A model generated the notes under the pieces. That model worked only from the letters and a program-made list of their open reading frames with translations. It was not told the DNA's origin and made no database searches. The position numbers were made by a program, and so were the translations under genes. Below are positions 43,544-57,492 of a stretch of DNA of 64,000 bases, piece by piece. How positions within the stretch are numbered: position 1 is the first letter of the stretch; each line of letters starts with the position of its first letter. Where the stretch lies: the NCBI RefSeq assembly GCF_020283565.1, contig NC_060062.1, forward strand, positions 29,448,251 to 29,512,250, written 5' to 3'. Source of the DNA: Trifolium pratense. Taxonomy: Eukaryota > Streptophyta > Magnoliopsida > Fabales > Fabaceae.

Positions 43544-46500
43544 ATGTCATCGTTAGATTATCTTTCTCCTTTAACACACACAACAATTTATCTTCATTCT
43601 CATCACTTTCGAAACGCGCGTCGTTTTGTTCCCAATTCAGCTCCAATTAGGGTTCTAAGAGATGCTAATTTTTTGAAAGATTTCGGAAAATTCGATTTAT
43701 GGCGTGGATTAAAGTTCAACAGTAAGGGCGGCGGCGGTGGTGGTTGTGGTTGTGGTGGGACTGCTGCAACCGGTGGTCAGGAGAATGATTCTGATGAGAA
43801 GAATGGAGAGAGTAAAGGTGTTGAAGTTGAAGTTGAACCGGGTTCAAGTGGTTCTAGTTCTGGTTCGAACCGGAGGAAGGAGACCCAAGAGAAAGATGGT
43901 TGGTGGTGGTGGTTAGGTTCAAAAAATGGGAAATGGGAATGGCAACCGACGTTGAAACCTCAAGAAGCTGCTGTTTTGCTTCTTCACTTAGGGACTGTGT
44001 TTTTTTTTAATAGGTTTTTTTGGCCTTTGATTCCTTTACCTGGCTCGGAGGCGAGACCTTTGACAACGCCTGTGAGAGTTCCTTATAGTGATTTTTTGAG
44101 TAAGATTAATAGTGATCAGGTTTTGAATGTGGAAGTTGATGGAGTTCATATAACGTTTAAGTTGAAGTCTGATTTGGAAGGTGGTGAAGTTGATAGTAGT
44201 GGTAGTAGTAGTAGTAGTAGTAGGTTGCAGCAGGAATCAGAGTCTTTGGTTAAGAGTGTAGCTCCAACGAAAAGGATTGTTTATACTACAACTAGGCCTA
44301 GTGATATAAGAACTCCTTATGAAAAGATGCTTGAGAATGACGTGGAGTTTGGTTCACCTGATAGACGTTCCGGTGGATTTATCAGCACTGCTTTGGTAAG
44401 CAACTTGTTACCCTTAGAATATATTTAGAATTTAGGGCTACAAAATCGGTCTGTAAGATGAGAGATTTCGAACACTATAATGAGTGGGTCCAACAATTTA
44501 GGATAGTATCAGATACAATATTAAATTTTAGTTGAGACTTGAGCATTCATGGTTTGTTTACTCTTAGAATATAGTATTCGAATTTAGTTCCACAAAATAT
44601 GTAAGATGAGAGATGGCCGTCAGTTATCATGTATAATCACTATAATGAGTGGCCTACTGGCCGCCTAATGTTTAACGATATAGACTATGATGTTATATTA
44701 TAGTTTTGGTTGGCCATAATTCAATCTCTCAAATCAAGCTTATAAAGTGAGAGATTCCACTACTTATAATCATTGTTAAGGGCTTAAGGCCATATAACGA
44801 TCCGATGCGGGGCTCTCAACAATTAGGTTATGTGATTGTTGTGATGTTGTTCACATGCACTGTTAGTTATACCTAAACTGAATTTACTTTAGGCTGATTT
44901 TGGGATGGAGGCTGGTGGTTTGAGGTTTAATGTGCATATTCCAATATATTTAATTGTTTAGAGGCAGCAACTCAAAATAGAAATAAGAGCTATGATTCTT
45001 TGATTCTTTCTCCGATTACAATCTTTCTATCAAATCACTTAAATTGTGTGACTGCTCAGTGGCTATGGACTAAAGACTATCTCCTTAACACTCTCGTACT
45101 CCATTGTGTACCATATCTTATGATACCGTTGAAGAAAGTTTTCTAATTTTTGAAAAAACATAACCAATCCCTTCCCAGTGTTTGAAATACTATTTTTTGC
45201 AATCTGTTGTCTTCAGCGTTCTATTTGTTTGACTTTAATAATGATGGTAAATTCTTGGTTTCATGCTTGCTTTATTAGGACAAGAATTTAATGCTTTGAG
45301 GTGATTAATAAAAGCTAATATTTGTATTAGCTTCATGAATTAAACTTGCCTACAGTTTTAAAAATCCTTCAAAGCACTTGCTAAATATGCCATATGTTGT
45401 ATTACTACTGTATCAGTTGTGTAAGATATTCGATTTCCTATTCCAGTTCATTATAAATTTCCTTGTTTTGTTGTGTTTACAGTATATCACGTGACAAGCT
45501 GACTTTGTTTCTCATTTTCACAGACAGCCATGTTTTATGTTGCTTTAGTGGCAGGGCTTCTCCAACGGTTCCCTGTAAACTTCTCTCCGGTGAGTTTTAT
45601 TTCTTCCCCTCGGAGCTTCTCTGACCTACCCAATTCATGTTTCCTAGATCACTGAAATGATGTTTTATAAGTAATAAGTAATCACATGCTATGTCAGAAT
45701 ACTCCTGGTCAGATTAGGAAACGCAAATCAGGAGCTTCGGCCGGTACAAAATCATCTGAAAATGGTGAAGCAATCACCTTTGCTGATGTTGCGGGTATTG
45801 ATGAGGCTAAGGAAGAGCTAGAAGAGATTGTGGTAAGCTGGACTCTCTTCATCTCATTTTCAGCACTTAAAATCTTTAGGGTGCAAATGAGACTTTCTAT
45901 TCTACAATAACCTTCTATTTTTATTCAGATTTTTTTCTGGTGATATAGGGAAATAATTTTGGTTGTGATGATGCTCACTTGCCAGGAATTTCTTCGAAAT
46001 CCGGATAAATATGTGCGACTTGGAGCTCGTCCTCCTCGAGGTGTTCTCTTGGTGAGATATACCCATAGATATACATATTTATTCAGGGAAAGGATCAAGT
46101 ATGGGAAATGTCTCTTGGGGAATATATTGTGTTAAAATCCAACAATTTTCTGCTGTATTATACTATTACATCAACCATACTTTCTGTTATTTACATGAGC
46201 GTTACCTTGTAAAATACCAGACCACAATTGTGTTTCATTGAACTCATTGCTCCAGGAATAAATCTTTGATTAGTTTCCACTTACACCTCTCCTGCATGTG
46301 CTTGTACCTCATGTGGACTATTTATGCTTGGCTATATGCATTCATATATTGTTATTGTTTTAGTTTGACATTGTAGTGAGTAAATATCTTATGGTTTATA
46401 CAGGTAGGTCTTCCGGGAACAGGCAAGACTTTACTAGCAAAGGCTGTAGCCGGAGAAGCTGATGTGCCATTTATAAGTTGTTCTGCCAGTGAGTTTGTTG

Positions 46501-49500
46501 AGTTGTATGTTGGTATGGGTGCTTCCCGGGTGAGAGATCTCTTTGCAAGGGCAAAGAAAGAAGCACCATCGATAATATTTATTGATGAGGTAGGAATATA
46601 GAGTCTTTTGTTGTGTAAGACATTTACTGTTTAATATTCAACCAAATTAAAATTTATTTTGGTATGCAGATAGATGCTGTGGCTAAAAGTCGTGATGGTA
46701 AATTTCGCATTGTAAGCAATGATGAACGAGAACAGACCTTGAACCAGTTGCTGACTGTTAGTATTTCTTTTTTGTTATTTCTTTCTTGTGGTTGTTTGGG
46801 AGGAGGGATTATCCCACACATAAGCTAATATGATAATACTACAATACAGGAGATGGATGGGTTTGACAGCAACTCAGCAGTGATTGTTCTTGGGGCAACT
46901 AATCGTGCCGATGTTTTAGATCCTGCACTTCGCCGACCAGGAAGATTCGATCGAGTAATTATGGTCTGGATTCAAGTTTTAATACACCACCTCATTTGGT
47001 TTTTATAGTGATACTAAAAAATCTCAACTTTTTATATCTTTGAAAAGAATGCAATGTTTTGTTCTTAGGTGGAAACACCTGATAGGATTGGAAGAGAAGC
47101 TATCCTGAAAGTTCATGTTTCTAAGAAAGAACTTCCTTTGGCCAAGGATGTTTACATTGGTGATATTGCTTCTATGACTACTGGATTCACAGGGTAATTT
47201 TTTCTATTTCCTTCATATTATTTTCCCCCTTTAAATACATTGAGAAGATTGGAAATGTGATCTGACACAGTACAAATCATTGAAGGGCGGATCTGGCAAA
47301 CCTAGTAAATGAGGCTGCTTTATTGGCAGGAAGAAAGAACAAAGTTGTTGTGGAGAAAATTGATTTCATTGAAGCTGTGGAAAGGTCAATAGCTGTAAGT
47401 AAATTTGTTTTGGATAACATTAATTTCATCCACAATCTCTCTTGGTGGATGCACAGTTGTAATTTATGCATACAGTTTGTTCAGATTTTTCTGTCAAATC
47501 ACATTGTTAAATTTGAAATTTTAGTTCTGTAAACGGGACCCTACTTTACCAATTGATAAAAAGACCAAACTACTTGTTTCAGGGCATAGAAAAGAAGACT
47601 GCCAAGTTGCAAGGATGTGAGAAGGGTGTAGTTGCACGGCATGAAGCTGGTCATGCTGTAGTAGGCACTGCAGTTGCGAATCTTCTTCCTGGACAGCCAC
47701 GTGTTCAGGTAGGTATATCATAGAAGATGCTTTGTTCTTGATTTCTTGGCTATTTGAATATGATGTTGCCATTAAACCTACTTGATTTTTGTGAAATTAT
47801 CACACTATTAAACTATAATTTACACTTGAAATTACTCTGATGTTTGATGATTGCTAATTCATATAGGCTCTGATTATGAGATTCTTAATTTAATGACTTG
47901 TGGCAAAAATTATTTTATTTCAGTTTTCTCGGAGGGGGATGGGTTATCTTTTCATTCATTTCTATTTTATGGTGGGAAATTAGAGCAGAGAATGACAGAA
48001 TGTATATATTGTGCTTGATTTAGAAAAATCAAACAAGTTACAAATCAAAGCACCTTGTTAGTAGATTAGCATTTTATGGATGGGCCTATTGCCACTACTA
48101 TTTTTCCTACTACTATCCTATCGATTTATACTTTCTTTTCAGAAAATACCTTTCATTGAGTAATGAGTAGTAGTAGTTCTTCCTTAATTGTCAAACTAGT
48201 AACTTATGATTCTTATATTTATAAAATGCCTTATATTAATTATACGTATTTTTGTTGATTTGAAAAATATTATATTTGTTTTTACAATAAAAACACACTA
48301 AATGCATCTTAATGATAAAATACTGAATGAATCAAATATGGATAGTGGTGAAATTCATTTTTGAAGGATAAACCACCCTCCAAATGATATCTTTTAGGGA
48401 TATTTCAGTGCCTTACTATCTTGTGTATGTTACCAGAAACTAAGCATATTGCCTAGGTCGGGAGGGGCCTTGGGCTTTACTTATATACCTCCAACAAATG
48501 AGGACAGATACTTGCTTTTCATTGATGAATTGCGTGGCCGCCTGGTGACCCTTCTTGGAGGACGTGCAGCAGAAGAAATTGTATATTCTGGCCGGGTGTC
48601 AACAGGTGCACTTGATGACATACGACGAGCAACTGACATGGCATACAAAGCTATTGCTGAATATGGTCTTAGTCAGACAATAGGCCCTGTGTCAATTTCC
48701 ACTCTTACTAATGGTGGAATGGATGAGTCTGGGGGATCAGTTTCTTTTGGAAGGGATCAGGTTCAATATTTCATTAACTTGTTTATTTTCTTCTATTCAA
48801 AATTTTCTATATGCTTATTTTAATATCATATGAAAAAACAGGGACAACTTGTTGATCTTGTTCAAACAGAGGTGAGAGCATTGCTTCAGTCTGCAATGGA
48901 AGTATCACTTTCCATTGTACGAGCTAATCCTACTGTTGTAGAGGGTCTTGGTGCTCAATTGGAAGGTAACCGTACTCTCCATATTATATATAACAGCGGT
49001 GTATAGTGGTTTCACTGTCTTGTTTTCATCATTTTTTATACACTTGCATTTCTTTTGGTGCTTTTTCCTTTTGTTATCTTTACTTTCATCAGAGATGTTC
49101 TTGTAAGCAAGGCTAAATCCAAATTTTTGGCAGTTTAGTTTCTATATGATAACTTCTAGGTGCATTCATGCATGCTGTTTTGACTGTTTCACACCATCAA
49201 TTGAATTTGCAAAGACAAATTAAATTGCAGATTTTGATTTTCGACTTTACCCCTGTTAAATACCGTAGTTTGATATAATAAAATGATGATTTGAAGATGT
49301 CGAAGTTGTATGCTTCTATCAACTCTACATATGCATTATTCATTAATTAATGATGTCAAACCAATATGTTTTATCTATGCCATGGTGTTGTGAGTTGTAA
49401 CAATGCTTTATTGCTTGTGTTCTTCAGAAGAAGAGAAAGTAGAAGGTGAAGAGTTACAAAAATGGTTAAGATTGGTAGTTGCACCAACAGAACTTACAAT

Positions 49501-49552
49501 TTTTATGCAAGGAAAGCAACAGACCCTTCTCCCATTGCAGACTGGTTCCTGA
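43544..49552 (+). CDS. FTSH7/FTSH9: Chloroplast ATP-dependent zinc metalloprotease, FtsH7/FtsH9 type, 13 exons
   Basis: Membrane-bound AAA+ protease expected in chloroplast membranes. Exons: 43544-44395, 45524-45589, 45698-45832, 45986-46051, 46404-46589, 46670-46756, 46850-46963, 47069-47193, 47286-47394, 47583-47708, 48437-48760, 48842-48965, 49428-49552; all GT-AG; 2439 nt, 812 residues. Features: Ser/Arg-rich transit peptide; Gly-rich stretch; membrane segments near 146-170 and 285-300; Walker A GLPGTGKT (375-382); Walker B IIFIDE (430-435); second-region-of-homology [18 protein letters not shown] (about 481-498); zinc site HEAGH (600-604); downstream Asp ligand near 682 (GALDD). Every catalytic residue is present, and the length matches Arabidopsis FTSH7/9 (about 800). 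I cannot separate FTSH7 from FTSH9. Confidence 0.94.
44430..44870. repeat. Degenerate legume repeat copies in FtsH intron 1
   Basis: Three related phrases (gtaagatgagagat, gtaagatgagagatggccg, ataaagtgagagattcc), each with tataatgagtgg or tataatcattg text, suggest decayed copies of one dispersed element. Confidence 0.5.
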
Positions 49553-51580
49553 AACTGTTAAAAGAATTGTCTATTATGTGTTTCCGGTGTGAAGTGGAAC
49601 TCGAGGTATGATTTTTAACTTGGTTCAACCAAAGCTAGTGAAATTATATCTCAAAATAGCATGCCTTGCAACATTGTATATTCCTGTAAGGTGAACTTTG
49701 GTATAGTTTTTAGTACATGCCAACCTGTAATTTGTATTTACTCACCATTCACTCAACCGAAGCCACGGGAAAAAAGAAAGATGAAGAAAAACTTACATTA
49801 GCGCCTATCTTCAATTCAACTATATGAGTAATGGTAATTTAATTTGTATATTGACTATTATTTTCAGTCATGTCGGAAAATGTAATTAATATATAGTTGT
49901 ATACATTAATGATTCTGTGAAATATATGTCCCTGCTACATGTTACTGTTACACAGTTCCTTCGGGGACATCTGATGTTACTGTTACACCAAAATATTTTA
50001 TTGAAATTGCAAGTAACGTGGTTAGTTAAGGAGTCTGTTTTCAAATTCTCCCCATCAAATCAGGCTTATCTATCGAACTACAGTTACGCTTGGGCAATTC
50101 CTTTCAGATTTGCTGGTGTTCTAGTAAATTTTCTGGTTGGATAAGCATATCAAATGAGAGCTATCATGTTAAGAACAGAGAGAAAAATATTATTTTTGGA
50201 CTCTTTTGGGTGGAAAGAAAATGGGGGTAGGGGAATTGACCCCACATTTTATTTAGTATGCATCATCATCTTATCCCTTTGTTTTCTTTTAGAAGCTCCG
50301 GCAAAACTAGTAAGCAGTGGCTAGAATGGATTGTTTCTAGTTTTTTGTCCATGTGTGAATGATTGGGATGAATTATTTATTTATTTTTTATGATAATGAT
50401 TGGGATGAATTTGTACCTGTATGTAGGACGAAATTATGATGTTTTTATAATATCTGGTTATCCATGAATGCAACATTTTGTACATTTTTTAACTGAGGGA
50501 AAAAGCAATATCTAGTGGACCAATTGATGAGGTTTTTTGTACCACTGATGGAGCTCTTTTTGTGTTTTGTATTGCAGAATTTAGGTGCTGAGAATACTCT
50601 AATTCTCTTATTCATTCATTCTCATTCATTATTCATAGTTATGACTTTATATATAGAGCTGCAAAAAAAAAAAAAAAAATTCTAGATCATATCTATAAAT
50701 AACAAACAAATTCTAAAAATATAAATTATAAATCCTAATATTATCTATTTTTAACACCAACTCAGAGTTCTTATCTTATGGCTGAGTTTTTTTGTTCTTT
50801 TGGTAAGTTACAATGTCACAGTCATGCATGTCCCTTTAAACTTTAAAGCATTAATAATTTATTATTGTATTCTTCTGCTCGTGGAGAAATATATGCCTAG
50901 AGCTGCCAGGTCTTGGCGTTGTTAAGGGCAATAGATGATACAAAGTCTTGACTATTATGTGGCAAGTATTTCTAAGAGATTGATTCTAAAAATATAAAAT
51001 GAGATATTGCATTACAAAGAGCTCAGCTCCCAAAATCATCAGATATATCTCCTTATGGATCTGGATTCTATCCTATCATTGTTTCTTGCACTGATCTGAG
51101 TTGTCCATCCATTATTTCATGTTGACTGCTACAGTAAATTAAAATTGCAAAGATTTCAAAGCCAAATGGTGCTTAGTATAAAACATTAAGACAATTTCAC
51201 ACGTCTATTAGTATTTAGAGTGTGTTTTGATAAATTCTTCAAGAAGTAGTCAAATAATTTCTGGTGGTGGTGGATAAACTCACAAAAACAAAAGTAACAT
51301 TGGTTCCAAACATATGTTCAATAAGATGAAGACTACCTAGTGCGCAAGCATTAGATAATTAATTAATATGATATCTACGCCTCGGAGAAGATTAGACTCT
51401 AACTTGAGATTAAAATAAAGGAAAATGATAACTCATGTCTGAAATTATTTACTTAAAACTTAGATATTTCAATTTTCAATAAATTGAAAATTTACACATT
51501 TTCATAAAATTTACATTAAACTTTACTATTTAAAGTCCTTAAAAAGTTTCCCGGAATACGTGCTTCCATGGAAACAATAC
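49553..51580. other. FtsH 3' flank and intergenic DNA
   Basis: 3' UTR-like sequence followed by AT-rich DNA with an A-run near 50668-50680. No gene supported. Confidence 0.5.
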
Positions 51581-51582
51581 TT

Positions 51583-51800
51583 CCTTCGTCTCAAAATAAA
51601 TGATGTAGTTTTATTATGAGCACTATTTAGATAATCTACTTTGACCATATTTATTTACTATAAGATGTTTGATTTGTCTCTATAAGTATTTTTGAGATAT
51701 ACAATATTTATAATTACCAATGATAGATAACTAAAAATATTAATGATCAAAATTGTGCATTGACAAATATAAATTAATCAACTATGTCATTTGTTATTTA
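51583..51800. mobile_element. Diverged Stowaway-like MITE
   Basis: The left end ttccttcgtctcaaaataaatgatgtagttt has a partial inverted match near aactatgtcatttgttattt at the right. The outermost right terminus is eroded. Confidence 0.5.
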
Positions 51801-51839
51801 TGGTGGCCTACTGGCGCGTGACCTTATGATGATAGGCGG

Positions 51840-52500
51840 CATGAATGATAATTCTTGATTTTGTTCTAATGTTAGTAATTTACTAGGAGATGGTAATACA
51901 ATTCATTTTTGGCAAGAAAAGTGGCTTGGATTAACACCTTTCAGGGACCTATATCCGGCATTGTATTCCAAAACAATAAGGCGACAAGGTGTAGTGGCAA
52001 ACATGGGTTATTGGCAAGACGGAGAGTGGCACTGGCGGGTGGAGTGGATTGATGCGTTGCTAGCAACAAAGGAAGTCGAGGCTGAAGCATTAACATAGTT
52101 GCTAGTGGATGTTCAGGTGGTTCGGGGGACAAAAGATAGACGGAAGTGGATTTCGGAATCGACAAGTTTGTTTTCGGTATGTTCAGCATATTCATTCCTT
52201 CAAAATATGTCCATAACGACAATTATTGAGACCGAGATTGTTTTGGCTTTACATATAGATTGTGGTTAAATGATGTACCTACCATCTAAGGTTGAAATTT
52301 TTGATTGGAGGCTTTTGTTATTAAGATTGTCGACGCAGACAACATTAACAAGTAGGGGAGTTATTACAAACTCATTTGAACTTTCATGTGCTTTTTGATT
52401 TAGAGAGGTGGAAGATATTCACCATGTGCTGTTTAATTGTCAATACTCTCACTTTTAATTATGGTGATTTACTCATTAAAGTCTTGTAGCTAGGAACATA
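51840..52500 (+). pseudogene. LINE ORF2 remnant (C-terminal part)
   Basis: Plus-strand translation gives GDGNTIHFWQEKWLGLTPF and GYWQDGEWHWRVEW, typical of the region after the reverse transcriptase in plant LINEs, then diverged zf-RVT-like text in shifted frames with stops. It is unrelated in detail to the intact LINE at 5.3-10.8 kb. Confidence 0.75.
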
Positions 52501-52530
52501 GGCAGTATTATCTAATGGTTATTTTTTTTT

Positions 52531-52625
52531 GTTAAGTAGTTTAGTGGCTAGAAATTCACTCATTTAGATTAAGTAAGGAATCCCGAGTTTAAACCCGTCC
52601 GACCCCTACATATTAATGTAATGCC
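52531..52625 (+). mobile_element. tRNA-like SINE fragment
   Basis: GTAGTTTAGTGGCTAGAAATTC (A-box region) and GAGTTTAAACCC (diverged B-box) are spaced as in tRNA-derived SINEs. No anticodon structure. Confidence 0.45.
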
Positions 52626-53128
52626 TTTATGCTCACAGAGCTTGTATTGCTTAAAATTTATTCATACGATTTTGTTGCTAACATCATTATTATTATTTAT
52701 TAAAAACATGGTCTATGACCGAACATAAAAAGTGCAAATTTAAAATTTTAAGAGTTTCGTCTAGTGATAAAAAGACATATTTTAAATTTGGAGATTTTGG
52801 GTTGATGCACTATTAGTGTCTTTAGAGTGAGATAAATGTAAATTTCTTTGAGTTCTAAAATTTTTCCTACCTTATATTCCGAATCAATTTTATGGTAAAT
52901 CTTTTTTTCGGCATTAACCATCTCGTTCTCAGAAAAATTTATTAGTTAATTAAAATTAATGTATATTAGAAAAATAAAGTGAAAAAATAAATTATTTTTT
53001 TTAATTTGGTGTTAATATTCTAAAGCAACACTTGATAAGAAACGGAGGAGGATGAAGTAGTAAGTACTAGTATTGAATGCCCATCAAATTTCAAGAACAC
53101 AGCAAAGCAACCTAACCTACAACAAACA

Positions 53129-53218
53129 ATGGCACCCAAGAATTCCAATGTCTATCACGAAAGACAAAGATTACAGTTCTGTCTCTTACACACTCTCAAT
53201 TCACTCTTTCAGGTTCTT

Positions 53219-53249
<31 letters not shown>

Positions 53250-53901
53250 TTCCTCTCTTCACACCCTTTACAATTTAATCAATAATTCTTCAATTCAACT
53301 CTTACCCATCACTCAAACCCTATTTATATCATCATCTTAGTATTAAATTTTCAATCTTTTTAACAAATTTCATTCAATTATGCCTCTTTCTGATTCTGGG
53401 TATTTTTTATTTTTATTCAATCAGCAAAAAGATGCATTTACTCGAGCAAATTTGAATGCAATTTCTGAAAAACTAGCACTTGATGATTTCTCTAACAATG
53501 ATTCATCATCATGGACACCATTTTCAATACTTTTCAAGCCTCATCATAATGCATTGACTGGAAACTATGATATAAATGTTCTAATAGCTGCTTTGGAAGA
53601 GAAAGGAAAGACTGTAGTTTGGCACGATCGTCGAAATGGAGGATCATCTATTGATCTTGATGCACCAGAAGATGTTTTGATGGGGGTTGTGATTAATGTT
53701 CTTGTGAAAAGATTTGCTGGGATTTGGAAAAGTAGACATTGGATTGCTTTGAGGAAGATTGATGGGGTTTGGTATAATTTGGATAGTGATCTTTCTATGC
53801 CGGAATGTTTTCATGATACTGAGGAAGTAAGGGAGTTCTTGGATTCTAGTATTGCTCATGGTGGTGAGGTTTTGCTTGTTATGAATCAGAAACAGTCTTG
53901 A
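53129..53901 (+). CDS. JOSL: Josephin-like deubiquitinase (JOSL), two exons
   Basis: Small Josephin-domain cysteine protease (ataxin-3/Josephin family; cleaves ubiquitin). Exon 1 is 53129-53212 (28 codons, MAPKNSNVYHERQRLQFCLL start) and exon 2 is 53425-53901; GT-AG; total 186 residues. The nucleophile Cys18 lies in LQFCLLHTLNSLFQ, His133 in SRHWIALR and the polar partner Asn146 in WYNLDS, so the triad appears complete. The frame is open upstream of exon 2 to an ATG at 53380, but starting there would lose the catalytic Cys. A CTT tract directly follows the 5' splice site. No extra ubiquitin-binding motif is seen, as in other short plant Josephin-like proteins. Confidence 0.9.
53213..53251. 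repeat. (CTT)n microsatellite at the JOSL 5' splice site
   Basis: About ten TTC/CTT units begin within two bases of the exon 1 donor GT. This leaves a donor context of CAG|GTTCTT. Confidence 0.9.
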
Positions 53902-56321
53902 AAATTTTCGGTAAATTTTTGTGTACTTAACTCTATTTTCTCAATGCTTAGGTCAAATTTTATGCTTGTCTCATGTATAGTACAAGATTGATAGCATTTC
54001 AATGTAGAATGCTAATTGATTCTAATGAATTGTCAATGTATGTGATGTTGTTTTGTGTATAACAGTTAAATGGTTACTTCTTGAAGATGTTCATTGTATG
54101 AACTTATGAAATGCATGCTTCATTGTGTGTATTGGATTTGTGATGCATATTCGAAGCATTGGCTAATTTGTACCCTGAAATTTGATTCTAAATGTGGTTA
54201 GGTTAGAACTTAGAAGCGAGTATATAATAGCCAAGGTCAAGGTTTTAATTTGCGGTTGTAGATTAGGTTAGAACTTAGAAGCGAGTATATAATAGTTAAG
54301 GTCAAGGTTCTAAATTGCAGTTGTAGAGGTTGTGGTTATGTCATGATTGAAATTGCGGACAAATATGGCCGATATGGTTGCAGAGGCCTCCAAAGTCTTT
54401 ACATTACCAGACACAATTGCAGTTGTAGACTGCAATTTAAAACCATGGTTAAGGTCAAGCTCATATATATATTAGTTTCAGCGAGTTTTCTCGGGGATTA
54501 TCTCACTAACCAAAATTTCTTGATTGATTTTCTGAATTTTGGTAAGCAACTTGTAACTTTTTCTTTCTTGGACTGTTGTAACTGAAAATTTGCTATCTGT
54601 ACAATTATTAACAACAGAAAGAGTTGCAGTAGGAAGATACTATCACGGAATCTGAAAGTAAAATTCACTCTACTCTGATTCATTATGTTCTTTGAATGAG
54701 AAATGTATCATACATTTTAAATTAGGGTTCAGATCTCCTTGTTGAGTTTAATTTCCAAATTAAACTTGTAAGAATGCCTTGGTCTAAAATTGATTTAAAC
54801 TGTCGAGATTAGAATTAAAGCAGATGAGTGAAGATCCTGGCATCCTGCTATAGGGTTTTTGTGATATTGATTGTTTTGAGGCTGTGGAAACCACCTATGT
54901 GGTACTTTTTGATATTGGGACATGCTTCACACTTCATAGAACAAGAAGATCCTAAGATCTTCATTTAAAAACCATGTATGCAGTTGGCTGCAGCTGCATT
55001 TACAGGTACAAATAGTGGAATATTTTCTAGCTTTTGCCTAGAAGTTCTTTGATAAACAATCACAGCGATAGCTTATTCCCTCTAGATAGGGTCAGGAAAC
55101 AATCTTGATTGTTGTTGTTTATGTAATTAAAAGAACTTGTAGACGAACGCCGGGAAATACTACATAATATTGTTGAGCGACTCAAATTAGATGTGATATG
55201 GCCTGAAAATACGTTTATAAATGGAATACATCCTCACTTTACAAGCTTGTTTTCTGAGGTTGAGTTCGGCTCAACTTAAATGTTGAGTCCTAAGACGTGA
55301 AGGATGTGTGTGGAATGTGGATAAGATTTAACTTGAATTGAGTATGTATTTTTATAAGTGGGAGACATCCTCTCACCCTATAAGTGGGTTTTGTAAGATA
55401 TTGTTTGAAAATGCGTTTATAAGTGGGCGACATCCTTCACTTTTTACCTTGTTTTACGATGATGAATTAGGTTCAAGCTAAATTTTAAGAATTATAATGA
55501 AAACAAGTTATGCATTATGATTCTTCTCCATCTGAGTATTAGATTAATGTTCACAACACACTCTTCAAAATACTCTTTATGATTGATCCATTTTTTAAAA
55601 ATTAACTTTGTATCCTGAGGTAAGCAAATCCTCTCATATTATAAAGCTTCTGATATATAAAGATAGTGTCCTAATTATTAAACATGTAATTAAATCACTC
55701 CAACATCTAAGTGGAGAATATCAAAAGCCTTTGGCTTTTTCTTTTGGCATGTGGTCCTCACATTTGCTAATTATTTTCTGACAGAAAGGATAATCCTCAT
55801 AAGCTGCATTTTCTGCATAGAAATAAAATATTGCAGCATGTTTGTTCATAAGATATTCCCAAGTGGTCGCAGGTTTCACACGAAGTATTGACAAAGAATT
55901 TTTGCAAGTATATGTGTGGACTCAACAATGTTTTCTCTCAATGAGTGGAATATTTGATGGGAGTTGAAAGCATCAATTCTTAAGCATGATAGATGACATT
56001 CTTTTGCTTTCTTTTATATACACAAGGTCCCATAAACTACAGTAACATTCCAACTTTCACACTATACCCAATCGTAGGCCATGTTTTGAAAAACAACTTC
56101 ATTAAGAAATTATAAACATTTCATATTGAAGTCCATTCAACATGTGTCAGTGTTAGACACCGACATGCCACTAACACATGTGGTTATGATCAATTATTTC
56201 ATATTTTACAGATTATCAAAAAAAAAAGTTATTTCATATTTTACAAATTCTTATATGTTTTGACGTGTCATTGTCAGTATCTGAGCGAATTGACCAGGTC
56301 ATGTAGGAATAAGGTTCAAGT
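53902..56321. other. Intergenic with small duplications
   Basis: It contains a two-copy tandem repeat at about 54198-54330 (unit about 67 bp, aggttagaacttagaagcga). It also has a three-part repeat at 55180-55480 with gtttataagtgg..acatcct words, related to the legume repeat in intron 3 of the acidic membrane protein gene. No gene supported; the 80-codon frame at 54343-54585 shows no motif. Confidence 0.55.
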
Positions 56322-57492
56322 CACTACAAGAAAAACGCCAATTATTGGCGGCCAAAAACCGCCAGAAACGACCAAATTAGTGGCGGATTACTGGCGGCCA
56401 CGATACGCCAGTAATTAAGGCGACGGTAACACTACTGGCGGCCAAAGCCGTCGAAAACTGAATTGACGAGACTTACTGGCGGCCCAGACCGCCACAGACT
56501 TGCAGGTTGCGACAGAGCTACTGGCGGCCTGGACCGCCACTAATTTTGCCCAGATTTTGACCATTTAGCGACGGTTTGGACCGCCACTACAGCCTTTTCG
56601 AATTTTTTTTAAAAAAACGTTTTTAATTAATTATTTTGTTTTAAAAAAACCGTTTTTTTAAATATTAATTGCTTTAAAAAAAACATTTTAATTTATTTAA
56701 ATATAAAATTTAATAATTAATTATTTTGTTTTAAAAAAACATTTTTTTTTAAATATTAAACACAATTTATCATATCAATATAAACATCAAATATTAAACT
56801 TGCATGAATATTAGAGAAATACTTACCAAAATGAAGAAAAACAAGAGTGAAATGATAAAAAGTTTGAGAATTTTTAGAGAGTGAAATGATAAAAGTTGAA
56901 ATGATAAAGAGTTAAGAATTTTTAGAGAGATGTTGGAGAAATTTTAGATAGAGAAAGGATTGTAGGAAATGAGAGTTGTGAAGTGAAGGAAGATATATAT
57001 AGAGGGGGATGAAATTCGTAAAAATCTGGACTTGGAGCTTATTGGCGGTCAAAGCCGCCACTAAGCCCCAACGGTCATTTTTTTTTCTTCAAATTCCAAC
57101 AACTTTGCGGCGGCCCAGGCTGCCAATAATGGCTGGGCAAGTTTCAAGAACATTACCGGCGGTCAAAACCGCCACTAAGTCCTCCAACGGCTACTTTTTT
57201 ATATTCCCAAGATTTTGTGGCGGCCTAGGCCGCCAATAAGGTCTGAAGGCATCAATATATTTTTTTTTTTTTTATATTCTTGCTTAGGTAGTGGCGGCCT
57301 GGACCGCCGGTAATTAAAAAGAGAATTACTGACGGCCAGGACCGCCAATAAATTCAAATTTTTTTATTTAAATATTATTTGATTAGTTTGTGGCGGTTTT
57401 GTTTAATTATTGGGGGCTTAGGCCGCCAGTAAGCTACTGAGGGCCAAAACCGCCAGTAATATTCGCCGGTAAATGAATATTTTCTTGTAGTG
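56322..57492. mobile_element. Non-autonomous CACTA element
   Basis: 1171 bp with termini CACTACAAGAAAAACGCC and, at the right, TTTTCTTGTAGTG. It is flanked by AGT duplications (56319-56321, 57493-57495). The subterminal parts contain many GGCGGCC..GGCCGCC-type palindromic words (tggcggcc, gaccgccac). No transposase is encoded, so it needs a CACTA transposase in trans. Its terminal motif differs from the 8.2-kb element, so it belongs to another CACTA family. Confidence 0.92.

Noticed and set aside
44396..44428. FtsH exon 1 running on to the stop at 44428
   Set aside because: A GTAAGC donor at 44396 and homologous continuation at 45524 show this is intron read-through.
53380..53424. ATG 53380 as the Josephin-like start
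   Set aside because: The residues before QKDAFT are intronic; homology and the catalytic Cys are in exon 1 at 53129.
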